Part shown: one piece after another, positions 42,667 through 51,862 of the stretch
Position numbering within the stretch: the first letter of the stretch is position 1
Layout of the letters: each line of letters opens with the position of its first letter
Origin: Peptococcaceae bacterium
GTDB lineage: Bacteria > Bacillota > Desulfotomaculia > Desulfotomaculales > Desulfocucumaceae
Reading direction: 5' to 3'
Length of the DNA: 64,000 nt
Assembly: GCA_023512435.1 (NCBI GenBank)
Contig: JAILZP010000005.1
Location: 1-64,000 of the forward strand
Made by a program: the position numbers and the translations under genes
The notes under the pieces: generated by a model
The model's database searches: none
What the model was told of the DNA's origin: nothing
The model's input: only the letters and a program-made list of their open reading frames with translations

Positions 42667-43095
42667 TTACCCCAATCCCCGATCCCCTCTTACAATGTCT
42701 CTCACCCGGGCAATCAGCTCTTCTATCAGGTGGGGAAGGGGCTCGGATTTTACTCCCACGATTTCCACCCCGCTGCGGGCAAGCGGGATAAGCACTTTTT
42801 TCGCCGGGCTGGAACTCACCGCCGCCGCCATCCCCGGCGTCATCTCTCCCAGCATGGCGTTTGGAAACATAATGCTGACCGGCCCCAGAATTAAATCAAC
42901 CCTGGGCGAGTTGAATACGACGGCGTTTTCCCCGGTGGCCCCCTCGTTGGCCCCGGCCTTCAACATCACCGAGGTGGCCAGCGCATTGGTGCCGAGGGCC
43001 AGTATTTCAACATCCTCCGGGAACTCCCGCCTCAGCTTTTCCACTATGTGCTTTCCTATTCCCCCGCCCTGGCCGTCAATAACAGCAATCCTCAC
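42667..43095 (-). CDS. DUF3842 family protein
   Basis: 142 residues. RIAVIDGQGGGIGKHIVEKL at the start is a Rossmann-like loop, and GAVVF/NSPRVDLILGPVSIMF-type strands follow. This matches DUF3842, a clostridial family with no known role. It ends 55 bp before the riboswitch and is read in the same direction as the cobalamin genes. TATAAT lies on the minus strand about 20-30 bp before the start. Confidence 0.82.
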   Translation of the reverse strand: MRIAVIDGQGGGIGKHIVEKLRREFPEDVEILALGTNALATSVMLKAGANEGATGENAVVFNSPRVDLILGPVSIMFPNAMLGEMTPGMAAAVSSSPAKKVLIPLARSGVEIVGVKSEPLPHLIEELIARVRDIVRGDRGLG

Positions 43096-43254
43096 AATTA
43101 ACCGCCCCGGTTATATATTATACCATAAAAAAGCCAAAAAGCCTCTAAGTTAAAGTGTATTGAGAAAGCCGGCAGAGGATTCCCTTCCGGCAATGTCGAA
43201 AATTGGTATATATTTCCATTATCCCCAGCTGTGAATATCTTTGTGGATAAGTAG

Positions 43255-43629
43255 TTAATTTGCGGAATTGCGAGGGTGTTGCGCCTGCAGTTTCGACTCC
43301 AGCTCCACTATCTGCCGGTTTTTGCACAGCAGCCAGCGGGCGTACCGGTAATTGGCATGAAGAAGTTTTTTGTTCTCCCTTTCCAGGCGGTTCTGAAAAT
43401 TTGTCTTCTCCTTTTCCAGCTTCTCGATCAGGTTCATTAACACCCTGCGGCTCAACCTCAGCTGCTCCACCTTTTCCTCCAGTTCTCTGACCCTTCTCCG
43501 CAAGTAGATTACGTCATTTTCGCAGTTCACCCGGTCCTCACCCCTGCCTGAGTCTGGTTGGGCAATGGACCCGTCCTCCCGGACGGGTCTTTGCTCATAG
43601 TATATGCCCCCGGGGGTGAAATTAGACAT
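43255..43629 (-). CDS. Coiled-coil hypothetical protein
   Basis: 124 residues. Residues about 40-90 are heptad-rich (YLRRRVRELEEKVEQLRLSR and on), predicting a coiled coil, and the rest is polar. There are no membrane segments and no known family. Its start lies 16 bp from the end of the aminotransferase gene, so it may be the last gene of that operon. Confidence 0.6.
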   Translation of the reverse strand: MSNFTPGGIYYEQRPVREDGSIAQPDSGRGEDRVNCENDVIYLRRRVRELEEKVEQLRLSRRVLMNLIEKLEKEKTNFQNRLERENKKLLHANYRYARWLLCKNRQIVELESKLQAQHPRNSAN

Positions 43630-43644
43630 TCGGCTCCCTTTCGC

Positions 43645-44835
43645 TCAGGTGGCAAGGCTCCCGGCCGCCGGGCCGAATTTGTACGCTCCGGCTATGCGTT
43701 TTACGGCCTCTGCCAGGACCTCCTCCTCCTGCACCAGGGCAATGCGGACATAACCCTCTCCCCTGGAACCGAAGGCTATTCCGGGAATGACCAGCACCCC
43801 GGCCCGATCCAGGAGATCCAGCGCGAACCGGGTGGACGAACTGTAACCAGGCGGCAGGGGAGCCCATACAAACATGGAGGCCCGGGGCTTCGGCATGTGC
43901 CAGCCGATGGAGGCCAGGCCTTCCACCAGCACGTCCCTGCGCCTCTGGTAGGCCCTGGCGTTTTCCTCCACGCAGGCCTGATCCCCTTCCAGGGCCGCCA
44001 GGCCGGCCTCCTGCACCACGTAAAACACCCCGTAATCCACGTTGGACTTCAGCCGCTGAAGGTTTGCGATGACCTCCCGGTTGCCCACGGCGAAACCGAT
44101 CCGGCAGCCGGCCATGTTGTAGGTTTTGGACAGCGAGAAAAACTCGATGCCCACCTCCCTGGCCCCCCCGGCCTCCAGGAAGCTCACCGGTTTAAAGCCG
44201 TCATAACAAAGCTCGGAATAGGCCACATCGTGGCATACCAGTATGTCGTACTTTTTCGCGAAGGCCGCCACTTCCTCGAAGAATTCCCTGCCGGCCACAG
44301 CCGCCACCGGATTATTCGGATAGTTAATCCACATCATCTTGGCCTTCCGGGCCACCTCTTCCGGAATTGAGGAGACCACCGGAAGGAAGCCGTTTTCTTC
44401 CAGCAGGGGCATGGGGTAAATGATTCCGCCGGCCATGGTTATGCTGAAAGAGTAAATGGGGTACCCTGGGTCCGGCACCAGGGCAATATCCCCCGGGTCC
44501 ACGTAGGCCAGGGAAATATGGGCCAGTCCGTCCTGGGACCCCATCAGGACCAGTATCTCGCTCTCGGGGTCCAGGGCCACGCCGAACCTGCGCCGGTACC
44601 ATCCGGCCGCCGCCCTGTACAAATCCGGCCTGCCCAACAGGGGGTAGCGGTAATTCTCCAGCCGGTCCACCGCCCTGTGCATGGCCTCTATCACGTGTGG
44701 GGCCGGTGGGCGGTCGGGAGTCCCCACCCCCAGGTTGATCACCGTGGTCCCCCTGGCTTCCACCAGTTTTTTAAGGTTCTCCATTTCGTTGAAAATACCC
44801 GCTTCCTGTCCTTTCATCCGGTTGGCCAGCCGCAT
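43645..44835 (-). CDS. Class I/II PLP aminotransferase, LL-diaminopimelate aminotransferase-like
   Basis: 396 residues. VINLGVGTPDRPPAPHV, NYPNNPVAAVA (PLP-binding Asn) and FFSLSKTYNMAGCRIGFAVG (PLP lysine) fit the aspartate aminotransferase fold, and the overall pattern resembles DapL-like enzymes of clostridia. The exact amino donor is uncertain. The ATG at 44835 follows GGAGGG. The start lies inside the 3' end of the PHP gene (22-bp overlap), so translation is coupled. Confidence 0.85.
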   Translation of the reverse strand: MRLANRMKGQEAGIFNEMENLKKLVEARGTTVINLGVGTPDRPPAPHVIEAMHRAVDRLENYRYPLLGRPDLYRAAAGWYRRRFGVALDPESEILVLMGSQDGLAHISLAYVDPGDIALVPDPGYPIYSFSITMAGGIIYPMPLLEENGFLPVVSSIPEEVARKAKMMWINYPNNPVAAVAGREFFEEVAAFAKKYDILVCHDVAYSELCYDGFKPVSFLEAGGAREVGIEFFSLSKTYNMAGCRIGFAVGNREVIANLQRLKSNVDYGVFYVVQEAGLAALEGDQACVEENARAYQRRRDVLVEGLASIGWHMPKPRASMFVWAPLPPGYSSSTRFALDLLDRAGVLVIPGIAFGSRGEGYVRIALVQEEEVLAEAVKRIAGAYKFGPAAGSLAT

Positions 44836-45704
44836 GGATCTCCCTCCCCAATTCCCGATTCCTGATTGATTCCCGCTTTTACCCTGTTTTCCCGGGCCAG
44901 GTCCCTGATCCGGTCCGCCACCCGGCGGGATACCGTGCATTCCCCCAGGCGGTTGTGTTTCTTGTCTTCCTTTCCGTGGTAATCCGACCCTCCGGTGGCC
45001 ACCAGCCCGTAATGTTCACAAAGCCTGAGGTAGTGTTCTCTGACTTCGGGGGCGTGGCAGGGGTGATAAACCTCTATTCCCTGAAGTCCTTCGGGTATAA
45101 GGGCCTGGATGAGGCCGTCGTCCGGCGAAAGGCCGGGGTGCGCCAGCACGGCCACCCCGCCGGCAAGCCTGATGATGTGAACGGCCTGGACCGGGGTGCA
45201 TTTAAGCCTGGGCTCAAAGCCGGGCTTTCCCTCTCCTATGTAACGGTCGAAGGCCTCTTCCACCGATCCCACGATCCCTTTTTCCACCATAGCCCTGGCG
45301 ATGTGGGGCCTGCCCACCGATCCCCGTCCCGCAATTTCCATCACTCTCCGCATACTGATGGGAAAACCCAGCTTATTCAGCCGGTGCACCATCCTGGTTA
45401 CCCTTTCCGTCCTGGTATCGCGGAAAAAAGCCAGTTCGGACCGCAGGCGGCCGCTGCCGGTATCGATCATATAACCCAGGATGTGGATTTCCTGTCCACG
45501 GTGCTCAGTACCCAGTTCTATGGCCGGCATAACCTCGACATTTCGCCTGCGCCCTTCTTCCACCGCCGGCTGAATGCCGTCCAGGGTATCGTGGTCGGCT
45601 ATGGCCAGCAGCCCAAGCCCGATGGAAGCCGCCCGGGCAACCACCTCCTCCGGGCTGTCAGTCCCGTCGGAAGCAGTGGTGTGAACATGCAAATCTGCCC
45701 GCAT
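44814..45704 (-). CDS. PHP domain phosphoesterase (RNase AM/YciV-like)
   Basis: 296 residues. DLHVHTTASDGTDSPEE at the start, AIADHDTLDGI, PAIELGTEHRGQEIHILGY and VATGGSDYHGK are the metal-binding motifs of the PHP fold. Close relatives remove phosphate from 3',5'-nucleoside bisphosphates or trim RNA. The ATG at 45704 is preferred over an upstream GTG. The C-terminus (NQESGIGEGD) comes from a heptamer repeat. Confidence 0.88.
   Translation of the reverse strand: MRADLHVHTTASDGTDSPEEVVARAASIGLGLLAIADHDTLDGIQPAVEEGRRRNVEVMPAIELGTEHRGQEIHILGYMIDTGSGRLRSELAFFRDTRTERVTRMVHRLNKLGFPISMRRVMEIAGRGSVGRPHIARAMVEKGIVGSVEEAFDRYIGEGKPGFEPRLKCTPVQAVHIIRLAGGVAVLAHPGLSPDDGLIQALIPEGLQGIEVYHPCHAPEVREHYLRLCEHYGLVATGGSDYHGKEDKKHNRLGECTVSRRVADRIRDLARENRVKAGINQESGIGEGDPCGWPTG
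44850..44876. repeat. Heptamer repeat, ATTCCCG family, inside the PHP gene 3' end
   Basis: Units ATTCCCG, ATTCCTG, ATTGATTCCCG. It encodes part of the C-terminus of the PHP protein, immediately before the aminotransferase start. Confidence 0.65.
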
Positions 45705-45993
45705 GCCGAAAAACACCTTCCCAACCAGGGGGAAAACCCCTTCCCAAACTCCATTTCGACGGCCGGGACCTTATTCCTTTATATTTTAACCAGGTCTGCC
45801 ACGGAGCTGTAAAGAGAAAAAGGTATAAAAAAAATTCCCGGACGTAAAAATAACCAGTACAGTATTAATTTGTTTTTTTCAAATTTTGCAGGAGTTGGCG
45901 GTGCGGCAACGTAAACTATATTTAAAACCAATATTTGCCTTTGCTGAACAAACAGATTTAATAAACGCAAAAAAACTGCACAGGAGGAGAAAC

Positions 45994-47373
45994 ATGCGGG
46001 TAAACCCTAATATTTTCCGGGAATACGACGTGCGGGGCGTGGCCGGCCGCGACCTCACCGATGAAACGGTCTCCCTTCTGGGAAAGGCGTTCGGAACCAT
46101 GGTCAGGCGAAAAGGGCTTAGAGACGTCCTGGTGGGCATGGACAACCGGACCAGTTCCCCCAGGCTGAAAAAAGCCCTGACCGAAGGGCTGATTTCCACC
46201 GGGTGCAGGGTTGTGGACATAGGAACGGTGGTCACCCCCATTCTCTACTTCTCCAGGGTTCATTACAACACCGGGGCGGCCGTGATGATTACCGGAAGCC
46301 ATAATCCCCCGGAGGACAACGGCTTCAAAATCGCCCTGGGGGCGGGAACCATCTACGGCGAGGCGATCCAGGACCTCCGCCGGATCATTGAGGCCGAAGA
46401 CTTTGAGACGGGGAGGGGCGAAGAGGACAGGGCGGATCCGGTTCCGGACTATATGGCCATGATCAGGGAAAAAATAAAGCCGGGACCCAGGAAACTTAAA
46501 GTGGCCGTGGACTGCGGAAACGGGACGGCTTCCTACTTTGCCGCCGGCCTGATTTCCTCCCTGGGCTGCGAGGTGCTGGATCTGTACTGCGAACCGGACC
46601 CCTCCTTCCCCAACCACCACCCGGACCCGGTGAAGAGGAAAAACCTCACCGACATAATCAAACTGGTACAGGACCGGGGGGCCGACCTGGGCGTGGCCTT
46701 CGACGGAGACGCCGACCGCATAGGAGTGGTGGACGACAGGGGGACGGTGATCTGGGGCGACCAGCTGATGGCTATTTTCTGGCGTGAAATACTCCAGAAG
46801 TACCCGGGCGCCCCGGCCATAATCGAGGTGAAATGCTCCCAGGCCCTGGTGGACGAAGTCGTCAGACTGGGCGGCAAGCCGGTGTTTTACAGGACCGGCC
46901 ACTCCCTGATCAAGGCCAAAATGAAAGAACTGAACGCACCCTTTACCGGCGAGATGTCCGGCCACATGTTTTTCGCCGATGAGTACTACGGGTACGACGA
47001 CGCCTTTTACGCCGCCGGCCGGCTGATAAGGCTGCTTTCAAACGCCGGCAGGCCCCTCTCGGACATGGTGGCCGAACTGCCCCGCTATTACTCGACGGCG
47101 GAAACCAGGGTACCGTGCCCCGACGAGGCAAAATTCGATGTGGTGGAAAGGCTGCAGGATTATTTCCGGAAAAAACACGAGGTAATAGACGTGGACGGTG
47201 TGAGGGTGCTTTTCGGCGACGGTTGGGGCCTGGTCAGGGCATCCAACACCCAGCCGGTCCTGGTGGCCCGCTGCGAGGCCAAAACCCCCGACAGGCTGGA
47301 GGAGATTGCCGCCACCATGAAGGAAGCCCTGGGGATGCACCCCGAGGTGGCCCCCTTCGAATGGGAGTATTGA
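45994..47373 (+). CDS. Phosphomannomutase/phosphoglucomutase
   Basis: 459 residues. IFREYDVRGVAGRDLTDE, the active serine in MITGSHNPPEDNGFK, the metal loop VAFDGDADRIGVVD and a C-terminal phosphate loop (RASNTQPVLVARCEA) give a complete phosphohexomutase. It interconverts hexose 6- and 1-phosphates for wall and surface sugars. AGGAGGAG precedes the ATG at 45994. It stands alone, with its own terminator. Confidence 0.93.
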   Translation: MRVNPNIFREYDVRGVAGRDLTDETVSLLGKAFGTMVRRKGLRDVLVGMDNRTSSPRLKKALTEGLISTGCRVVDIGTVVTPILYFSRVHYNTGAAVMITGSHNPPEDNGFKIALGAGTIYGEAIQDLRRIIEAEDFETGRGEEDRADPVPDYMAMIREKIKPGPRKLKVAVDCGNGTASYFAAGLISSLGCEVLDLYCEPDPSFPNHHPDPVKRKNLTDIIKLVQDRGADLGVAFDGDADRIGVVDDRGTVIWGDQLMAIFWREILQKYPGAPAIIEVKCSQALVDEVVRLGGKPVFYRTGHSLIKAKMKELNAPFTGEMSGHMFFADEYYGYDDAFYAAGRLIRLLSNAGRPLSDMVAELPRYYSTAETRVPCPDEAKFDVVERLQDYFRKKHEVIDVDGVRVLFGDGWGLVRASNTQPVLVARCEAKTPDRLEEIAATMKEALGMHPEVAPFEWEY

Positions 47374-47409
47374 TAATTAGCTTTCACTTGTATTGTTTAA
47401 AAGCAACGG

Positions 47410-47434
47410 AGAGCCTACCGGCTCTTCTGTTTTT
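47410..47434 (+). terminator. Terminator of the phosphohexomutase gene
   Basis: A perfect 6-bp stem (47410-47415 with 47420-47425), 4-nt loop, then TCTGTTTTT. Confidence 0.75.
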
Positions 47435-47458
47435 GGCACACAAGAAGAAACAACCGGA

Positions 47459-47836
47459 TTAAAAAAAGGCCTTTATAGCATGCCCCGCCAGGTAAGCCAG
47501 GGTCAGCCCGCAAAGGCCGTATCCCGCCAGCTTGTCGGCCGGGGTGTCCGCCCGGTCCATTCTTTCCGTCCAGACCCGGATAAATTCCGCCTGCCGACCG
47601 CAGGCGGCCCGCCCCTTAACTCTCCCGGATCGTCCGGCCGCGGCCTTCCTTTTATCCGGATGGCCGTATTCCCGCAATAAATTCAGATCAATTCCGCCTG
47701 TCAGCTGGGCTGTGGTCACGGCAACGCATCCCCAATCTTTACAATTATTTATACCGTACATATGTTCCCGGAACTTATGTTTGATTATAATGCAATTTTT
47801 GACCACCGTCAATATATTTTCGGCAAGAATTTGCAT
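47459..47836 (-). CDS. Hypothetical protein, weakly supported
   Basis: Up to 125 codons open. The true start may be the ATG or GTG about 25-40 codons in. The middle has HPDKRKAAAGRSGRVKGR (basic) and the end LAGYGLCGLTLAYLAGHAI (possible membrane helix). There is no clear ribosome site and no family. It may be a small real gene or chance. Confidence 0.35.
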   Translation of the reverse strand: MQILAENILTVVKNCIIIKHKFREHMYGINNCKDWGCVAVTTAQLTGGIDLNLLREYGHPDKRKAAAGRSGRVKGRAACGRQAEFIRVWTERMDRADTPADKLAGYGLCGLTLAYLAGHAIKAFF

Positions 47837-47932
47837 AATTGAATTGCCGGTTGAAATAAGTTAAAATCGGATAAAAATGACTGTTTTTTAGTTCCCGTGC
47901 GCAGGCCGCAACCTTTTCCTGGAGGGAAGCAG

Positions 47933-48664
47933 ATGTACCCGCAAACCCATGTCTATTTTGCCCAAAGGGTCCTGGGAAGAATGAATGACGCCGTAGTCCT
48001 GGGCAGCATTTTCCCGGATATGGCCATCGGCGCCGGGGTGCACAGGGACTTGTCCCACGGGAGCGGCCTGGAAATACTTGAATTTCTGAAGGAGAGGGAC
48101 CGGCTGCGGGACTTCGCCCTGGCCAACATCACCCACGGGGTGAACCCCGACGGCCTTGACTATTACGGTGATGAAATAAACCCGCCCTTCGAGCGGGGAT
48201 ACTGTTTTGAAAAGGGGCGCAGCCTGGTGGAGGCCACCGTCAGGGCCTGCAACATCCCCCCAGAAATGGGCTGGTGGAAATCCCACAACATAGTTGAGAT
48301 GGGTATTGAAATGCGGATCAGCGCGGCCGGGGATTACGGGCGGTACCTGCACGCGGCCTTCGGCAACCGCGTTCTGGTGGAGGAGATTTCCGAAAGCCTG
48401 GGCGCCTTTTTCGGGCGCGGCCCCCTTCCTTTCATTCAGCGGATCTCGAACTTTCCTTCCTACATCGACCTGAGCGTCACCACGGCCGAAAGCCTGGCGG
48501 CCAAATACGACCACCAGATGTACTACAAGCACCGCATCCGGGTCAATGTGGCCGAGGTGGCCAAATTAATCAGGACTGCCGCCGAGATGGTGGAGGATGA
48601 CATGGAGGAGTTCTTCAGATCGGTGACCGAGAAGGTGAAAAAGCATATTTCTTCTTTCTTATGA
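47933..48664 (+). CDS. Zinc-dependent phospholipase C-like protein
   Basis: 243 residues. MYPQTHVYFAQ, LGSIFPDMAIG, DLSHGSG and ALANITHGVNPDGLDYYGD give histidines and aspartates in the order of the zinc-dependent phospholipase C fold (PF00882). It has no signal peptide, so it probably acts in the cytoplasm and the substrate is unknown. GGAGGG precedes the ATG at 47933. It overlaps the next gene by 4 bp. Confidence 0.78.
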   Translation: MYPQTHVYFAQRVLGRMNDAVVLGSIFPDMAIGAGVHRDLSHGSGLEILEFLKERDRLRDFALANITHGVNPDGLDYYGDEINPPFERGYCFEKGRSLVEATVRACNIPPEMGWWKSHNIVEMGIEMRISAAGDYGRYLHAAFGNRVLVEEISESLGAFFGRGPLPFIQRISNFPSYIDLSVTTAESLAAKYDHQMYYKHRIRVNVAEVAKLIRTAAEMVEDDMEEFFRSVTEKVKKHISSFL

Positions 48665-49221
48665 TTACGATGATTGAAACTCCCGATTATAATTATCTCT
48701 ATGCCTTAACCCGCGCGGCGACTCCCCTGGACGGCGACTGCGGGCTGCTTTGCGGCAGTGTCTGCTGCCGGCCCGACCGGAAAAACAGCCTGGGAGTCTA
48801 CCTTTTTCCCGGCGAGGAGGCCCTTTTCAACGGAGACGGCGACTGGTACACAAGGGAATACCACGATCCCGCGGAGCACGGCTTCCCCGGCAACTGGTCC
48901 GACCCGGTCCATTTCATCAAGTGCCACGCTCCCTGCCCCAGGGAGGCCCGGCCCCTTGCCTGCCGCTTTTTTCCCCTGGCGCCGCACCTTCTGACGGACG
49001 GGACCCTCCTCCTCATCCACGAAACCGCCCGCCTGCCCTACAGGTGTCCCCTGATTGAGAAAAAGGTTCCCCTGCGCGGGGATTTCACCAACACCGTCGC
49101 CCTGGCCTGGCAAATACTGCTGAAAGACCCCCGGATCCGGAGGCTGGTGGAGGAGGACTCCCGGGAGAGGGAAAAAATGTTGCGGGGCATTCCCCGGATA
49201 CTCTGGAGTTCAGCAATTTAG
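48661..49221 (+). CDS. Cysteine-cluster (YkgJ-like) protein
   Basis: 186 residues. Cysteines cluster in DGDCGLLCGSVCCRP and KCHAPCPREARPLACRFFP, the pattern of the zinc/iron-chelating YkgJ family. The ATGA overlap with the phospholipase-like gene shows they are translated together, suggesting a common process. The function is unknown. Confidence 0.75.
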   Translation: MITMIETPDYNYLYALTRAATPLDGDCGLLCGSVCCRPDRKNSLGVYLFPGEEALFNGDGDWYTREYHDPAEHGFPGNWSDPVHFIKCHAPCPREARPLACRFFPLAPHLLTDGTLLLIHETARLPYRCPLIEKKVPLRGDFTNTVALAWQILLKDPRIRRLVEEDSREREKMLRGIPRILWSSAI

Positions 49222-49227
49222 CCGCTA

Positions 49228-49277
49228 TTATAGCTTCCAGCGTTAGCCGCTAGCAGCTAGTTGCTAGTAGCTAGTCG
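49228..49277. repeat. Heptamer tandem repeat, AGCTAGT/AGCCGCT family
   Basis: About seven degenerate units (TTAGCCGC, TAGCAGC, TAGTTGC, TAGTAGC, TAGTCGC) between the Cys-cluster gene and cca. The array touches the cca stop codon. Confidence 0.8.
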
Positions 49278-50592
49278 CTTCCTGATCCCCAGTTCCCGTC
49301 TTCCGCCGGCGGACCAGGTCCAACAGCCGGTTTTTTTCGTTCATCCCGGGGTCCTCCAGAACGGCCTCCAGCAAGCCGTTCAGGATGGCGCCCATTTCCC
49401 TGCCGGGCCTGATCCCCAGGGCCTTGAGATCATGGCCGTTGACAGCCAGGTCCTTCAGCCGGAGGGGTTCCTTCTTCTCCAGGATATCCTCCGCCGTCCT
49501 TTTCAGCCCCTCCACCACGGCCTCACCGCCGGGTGTTCCGGAGGCCCTGGCTTCAGCCCGCCAAAGCCCGGTCAGGTCGTTGAAATGCTCCGGGCCGAGG
49601 CGTCCCATCACCCTTTTTATTTCCTTTCTCTCCCGGACAATACCCGCCCGGCAGTATGCCACCAGGGCCGCCACGGACTTGATCGTCCTGCGGTCGTATT
49701 TCAACCGTTCCAGTATTTCGGCGGCGGGGCAGCCCGGGCCGCCGATGTCATGAAGAAGGGCGGCCAGCCTGACATTGAGCCTGGCCGGCGTGTACCTCAA
49801 AACATCCAGGGTATGCCCGATCACATCCCCCCTGCCGGCCTCCCTGCCCACCTGGACCCAGTCCGCCAGTTCCGGCAGGATGAAGTCCATAAGCCCCAGG
49901 TCGCAAATCATGGCCACCCCCCGGTGGGGCAGACCGCTTACCAGGATGGCGTTCAGTTCCTCCCGGACCCTCTCCGCCGACACCCTGGCCATCAGCCGCC
50001 GGTTCACCCTAATGGATTCCAGGGTCCTTTCCTCCACGGCGAAACCGGTCTGGCAGGAAAACCTGATCGCCCTCATCATACGCAGGGCGTCCTCCCGGAA
50101 CCTTTTTTTCGGGTCGCCCACGGCCCGGATGATGCCTGCCGCAATGTCCTCCAGGCCGCCGAAAAAATCATAAACGGTTCCGTCCCGGCCGGCGGCCAGG
50201 GAATTAATGGTAAAGTCCCTCCTGGACAGGTCTTCTTTCAGGCTCCGGGTAAATTCCACGCTGTCCGGCCGGCGGTGGTCCGAGTACCTCCCCTCCCTGC
50301 GCAGGGTGGTGACCTCAATGCCCATCCCGTTGTTAAAGACAGTGACCGTCCCGTGCTTCTCCCCGGTGGGCGCAACCTTCGGGAACAGTTGGCGAACCTG
50401 GGCGGGGGTGGCGCTGGTGGCGATGTCATAATCCTTGGGACCTCTCCCCATAATCATGTCCCTGACCACGCCGCCCACCAGGTAGGCCCTGAAACCGTTC
50501 CGCTCCAGCCTGTCAAGGACCTCCGCGACCTGGCGCGGCAAACGGTCCGGGTCTATTCCCTCCCGCAAAACGGATATGCCGCCGCTAATCAT
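49264..50592 (-). CDS. cca: CCA tRNA nucleotidyltransferase with HD domain
   Basis: 442 residues. AYLVGGVVRDMIMGRGPKDYDIATS holds the nucleotidyltransferase GGxVRD and DxD motifs. RRDFTINSLAA, EDALRMMRAIRFSCQTGF and ALLHDIG follow, the last an HD-type phosphohydrolase motif. It adds or repairs the tRNA CCA end. The ATG overlaps the upstream hypothetical gene by 4 bp. A 467-codon open frame on the other strand is its shadow. Confidence 0.93.
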   Translation of the reverse strand: MISGGISVLREGIDPDRLPRQVAEVLDRLERNGFRAYLVGGVVRDMIMGRGPKDYDIATSATPAQVRQLFPKVAPTGEKHGTVTVFNNGMGIEVTTLRREGRYSDHRRPDSVEFTRSLKEDLSRRDFTINSLAAGRDGTVYDFFGGLEDIAAGIIRAVGDPKKRFREDALRMMRAIRFSCQTGFAVEERTLESIRVNRRLMARVSAERVREELNAILVSGLPHRGVAMICDLGLMDFILPELADWVQVGREAGRGDVIGHTLDVLRYTPARLNVRLAALLHDIGGPGCPAAEILERLKYDRRTIKSVAALVAYCRAGIVRERKEIKRVMGRLGPEHFNDLTGLWRAEARASGTPGGEAVVEGLKRTAEDILEKKEPLRLKDLAVNGHDLKALGIRPGREMGAILNGLLEAVLEDPGMNEKNRLLDLVRRRKTGTGDQEATSY

Positions 50593-50999
50593 AAGCTAGC
50601 CCCGCCAACCACTTCTCTTTTTATCTTCTCGACCTCCGGGGCGACAGCCTCCAGCCACCGGTAAATGGATTCCCGGGACAGGTCCGGGGGGCCTTTCAAC
50701 ACCCCGGAGTCCAGGCCGTCGTACAGCGCCTCGTAAAGCTCATCCCCGGCCCGTTCATCGTAAAATACTTCCTGCAGCATGTAGGCCAGCCAGCCGGTGC
50801 GCCCGTTTAAAAGGGTTGTTCCGTCAAGCAGCCTGGCCGCCTCTTTTTCCCCGAGGCCGAAAAAATACACGCTCTCCCCGTCAAAGGACACCAGGTTGGG
50901 GTGGCCCGCCACGTCAACGCCCGGCTTCCTGAAACCCGCCCCAAAAACGGGCACCCGCAAGGCATTAATAAAATCGGCCGCCGCCCTTTTCCATCCCAT
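50589..50999 (-). CDS. Conserved-looking hypothetical protein upstream of cca
   Basis: 136 residues, soluble, acidic C-terminal half (YDGLDSGVLKGPPDLSRESI). No domain recognised. The 4-bp ATGA overlap with cca implies co-translation. Confidence 0.65.
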   Translation of the reverse strand: MGWKRAAADFINALRVPVFGAGFRKPGVDVAGHPNLVSFDGESVYFFGLGEKEAARLLDGTTLLNGRTGWLAYMLQEVFYDERAGDELYEALYDGLDSGVLKGPPDLSRESIYRWLEAVAPEVEKIKREVVGGASL

Positions 51000-51111
51000 C
51001 TGCCGTCCCTGCCCTCAACTCGTCCGGTGCCGGATTTCACGTTCCTGTTGTAAATTTCCTTCCCAGCCGTTAAAATCCTTCATCCAAGGCGGCAAAATAG
51101 TCCCGTAAAAG

Positions 51112-51142
51112 GAAAAACCCGGCCCGCAAAGGCCGGGCCGGG
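51112..51142 (-). terminator. Terminator of the CBS-domain gene
   Basis: A perfect 8-bp stem (51118-51125 with 51135-51142) followed on the minus strand by TTTTTCC, 24 bp after the CBS stop. Confidence 0.88.
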
Positions 51143-51165
51143 AAAGTATATGTATAAGACGGCTT

Positions 51166-51666
51166 TCAGGCAAGCTGGGTTTCAAACAGCATTTTTATAA
51201 ACGGCAGGAGGTCCACCGGCCTGATGATTCCGACCACTTTCAGGTCTTTGTCCAGCACCGGCACGATGGTGACGCGGCGCTTCATGATCACTTCCATCGC
51301 CCTGGACGGGGGGTCGCTTTCCATCACGTAAACTTCCACCACCGGGCGGACAAACCTGGTCACCGGAGTGTCCTTGATCAGCTTCAGCCCCTCCCAGAAA
51401 AAGAGGTCCGGGCGGTTGAAGGAAATGCCCAGCCAGCCCCCCGCCCTGGGGGCCAGGGTGCCCAGAGCCTCGAACACCGCGCGCAGGGTCAGGATGCCGG
51501 TAATTTTACCGCCGTCGTCCAGGACCAGCACCCAGCGGTAACCCTTTTCCCTGGCCGAGGCGTGCATCAGGTTTACGGCTTCCTCCAGGGTGGCGTTTTT
51601 GTGAATGGTCGAGTAGTCGGTGAGGGGTATCATAAAGCCGGCCACCGTATCAACCTTATTCTGCAT
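51166..51666 (-). CDS. CBS domain-pair protein
   Basis: 166 residues forming a tandem CBS (Bateman) module: VAGFMIPLTDYSTIHKNATLEEAVNLM, then VLDDGGKITGILTL, and RVTIVPVLDKDLKVVGIIRPVDLL. Such modules sense adenine nucleotides. No partner domain is present. GGAGGTG precedes the ATG. It is a single-gene unit with its own terminator. Confidence 0.88.
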   Translation of the reverse strand: MQNKVDTVAGFMIPLTDYSTIHKNATLEEAVNLMHASAREKGYRWVLVLDDGGKITGILTLRAVFEALGTLAPRAGGWLGISFNRPDLFFWEGLKLIKDTPVTRFVRPVVEVYVMESDPPSRAMEVIMKRRVTIVPVLDKDLKVVGIIRPVDLLPFIKMLFETQLA

Positions 51667-51862
51667 AAAGGCACCTCCACCGGTTTAATATTATAATTTT
51701 ATTTTTTTTAATATATATTATGACTGCGTGTTTATGGCAACAACTGCGCCTCTTAAAGGCGAATTTCAACTATGAGAAGTTCGTTACCATAGTCGATTTT
51801 TTCACAATACTTAAAACCGGGCTGAAAAACCTAGGGGAAGGCTTGACACCCTCCCCTTTTAA

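Noticed and set aside
49261-50664. 467-codon open frame on the plus strand
   Set aside because: It is antisense to the well-supported cca gene; the translation is Pro/His/Gln-rich without any domain, as expected from GC-rich codons read backwards.
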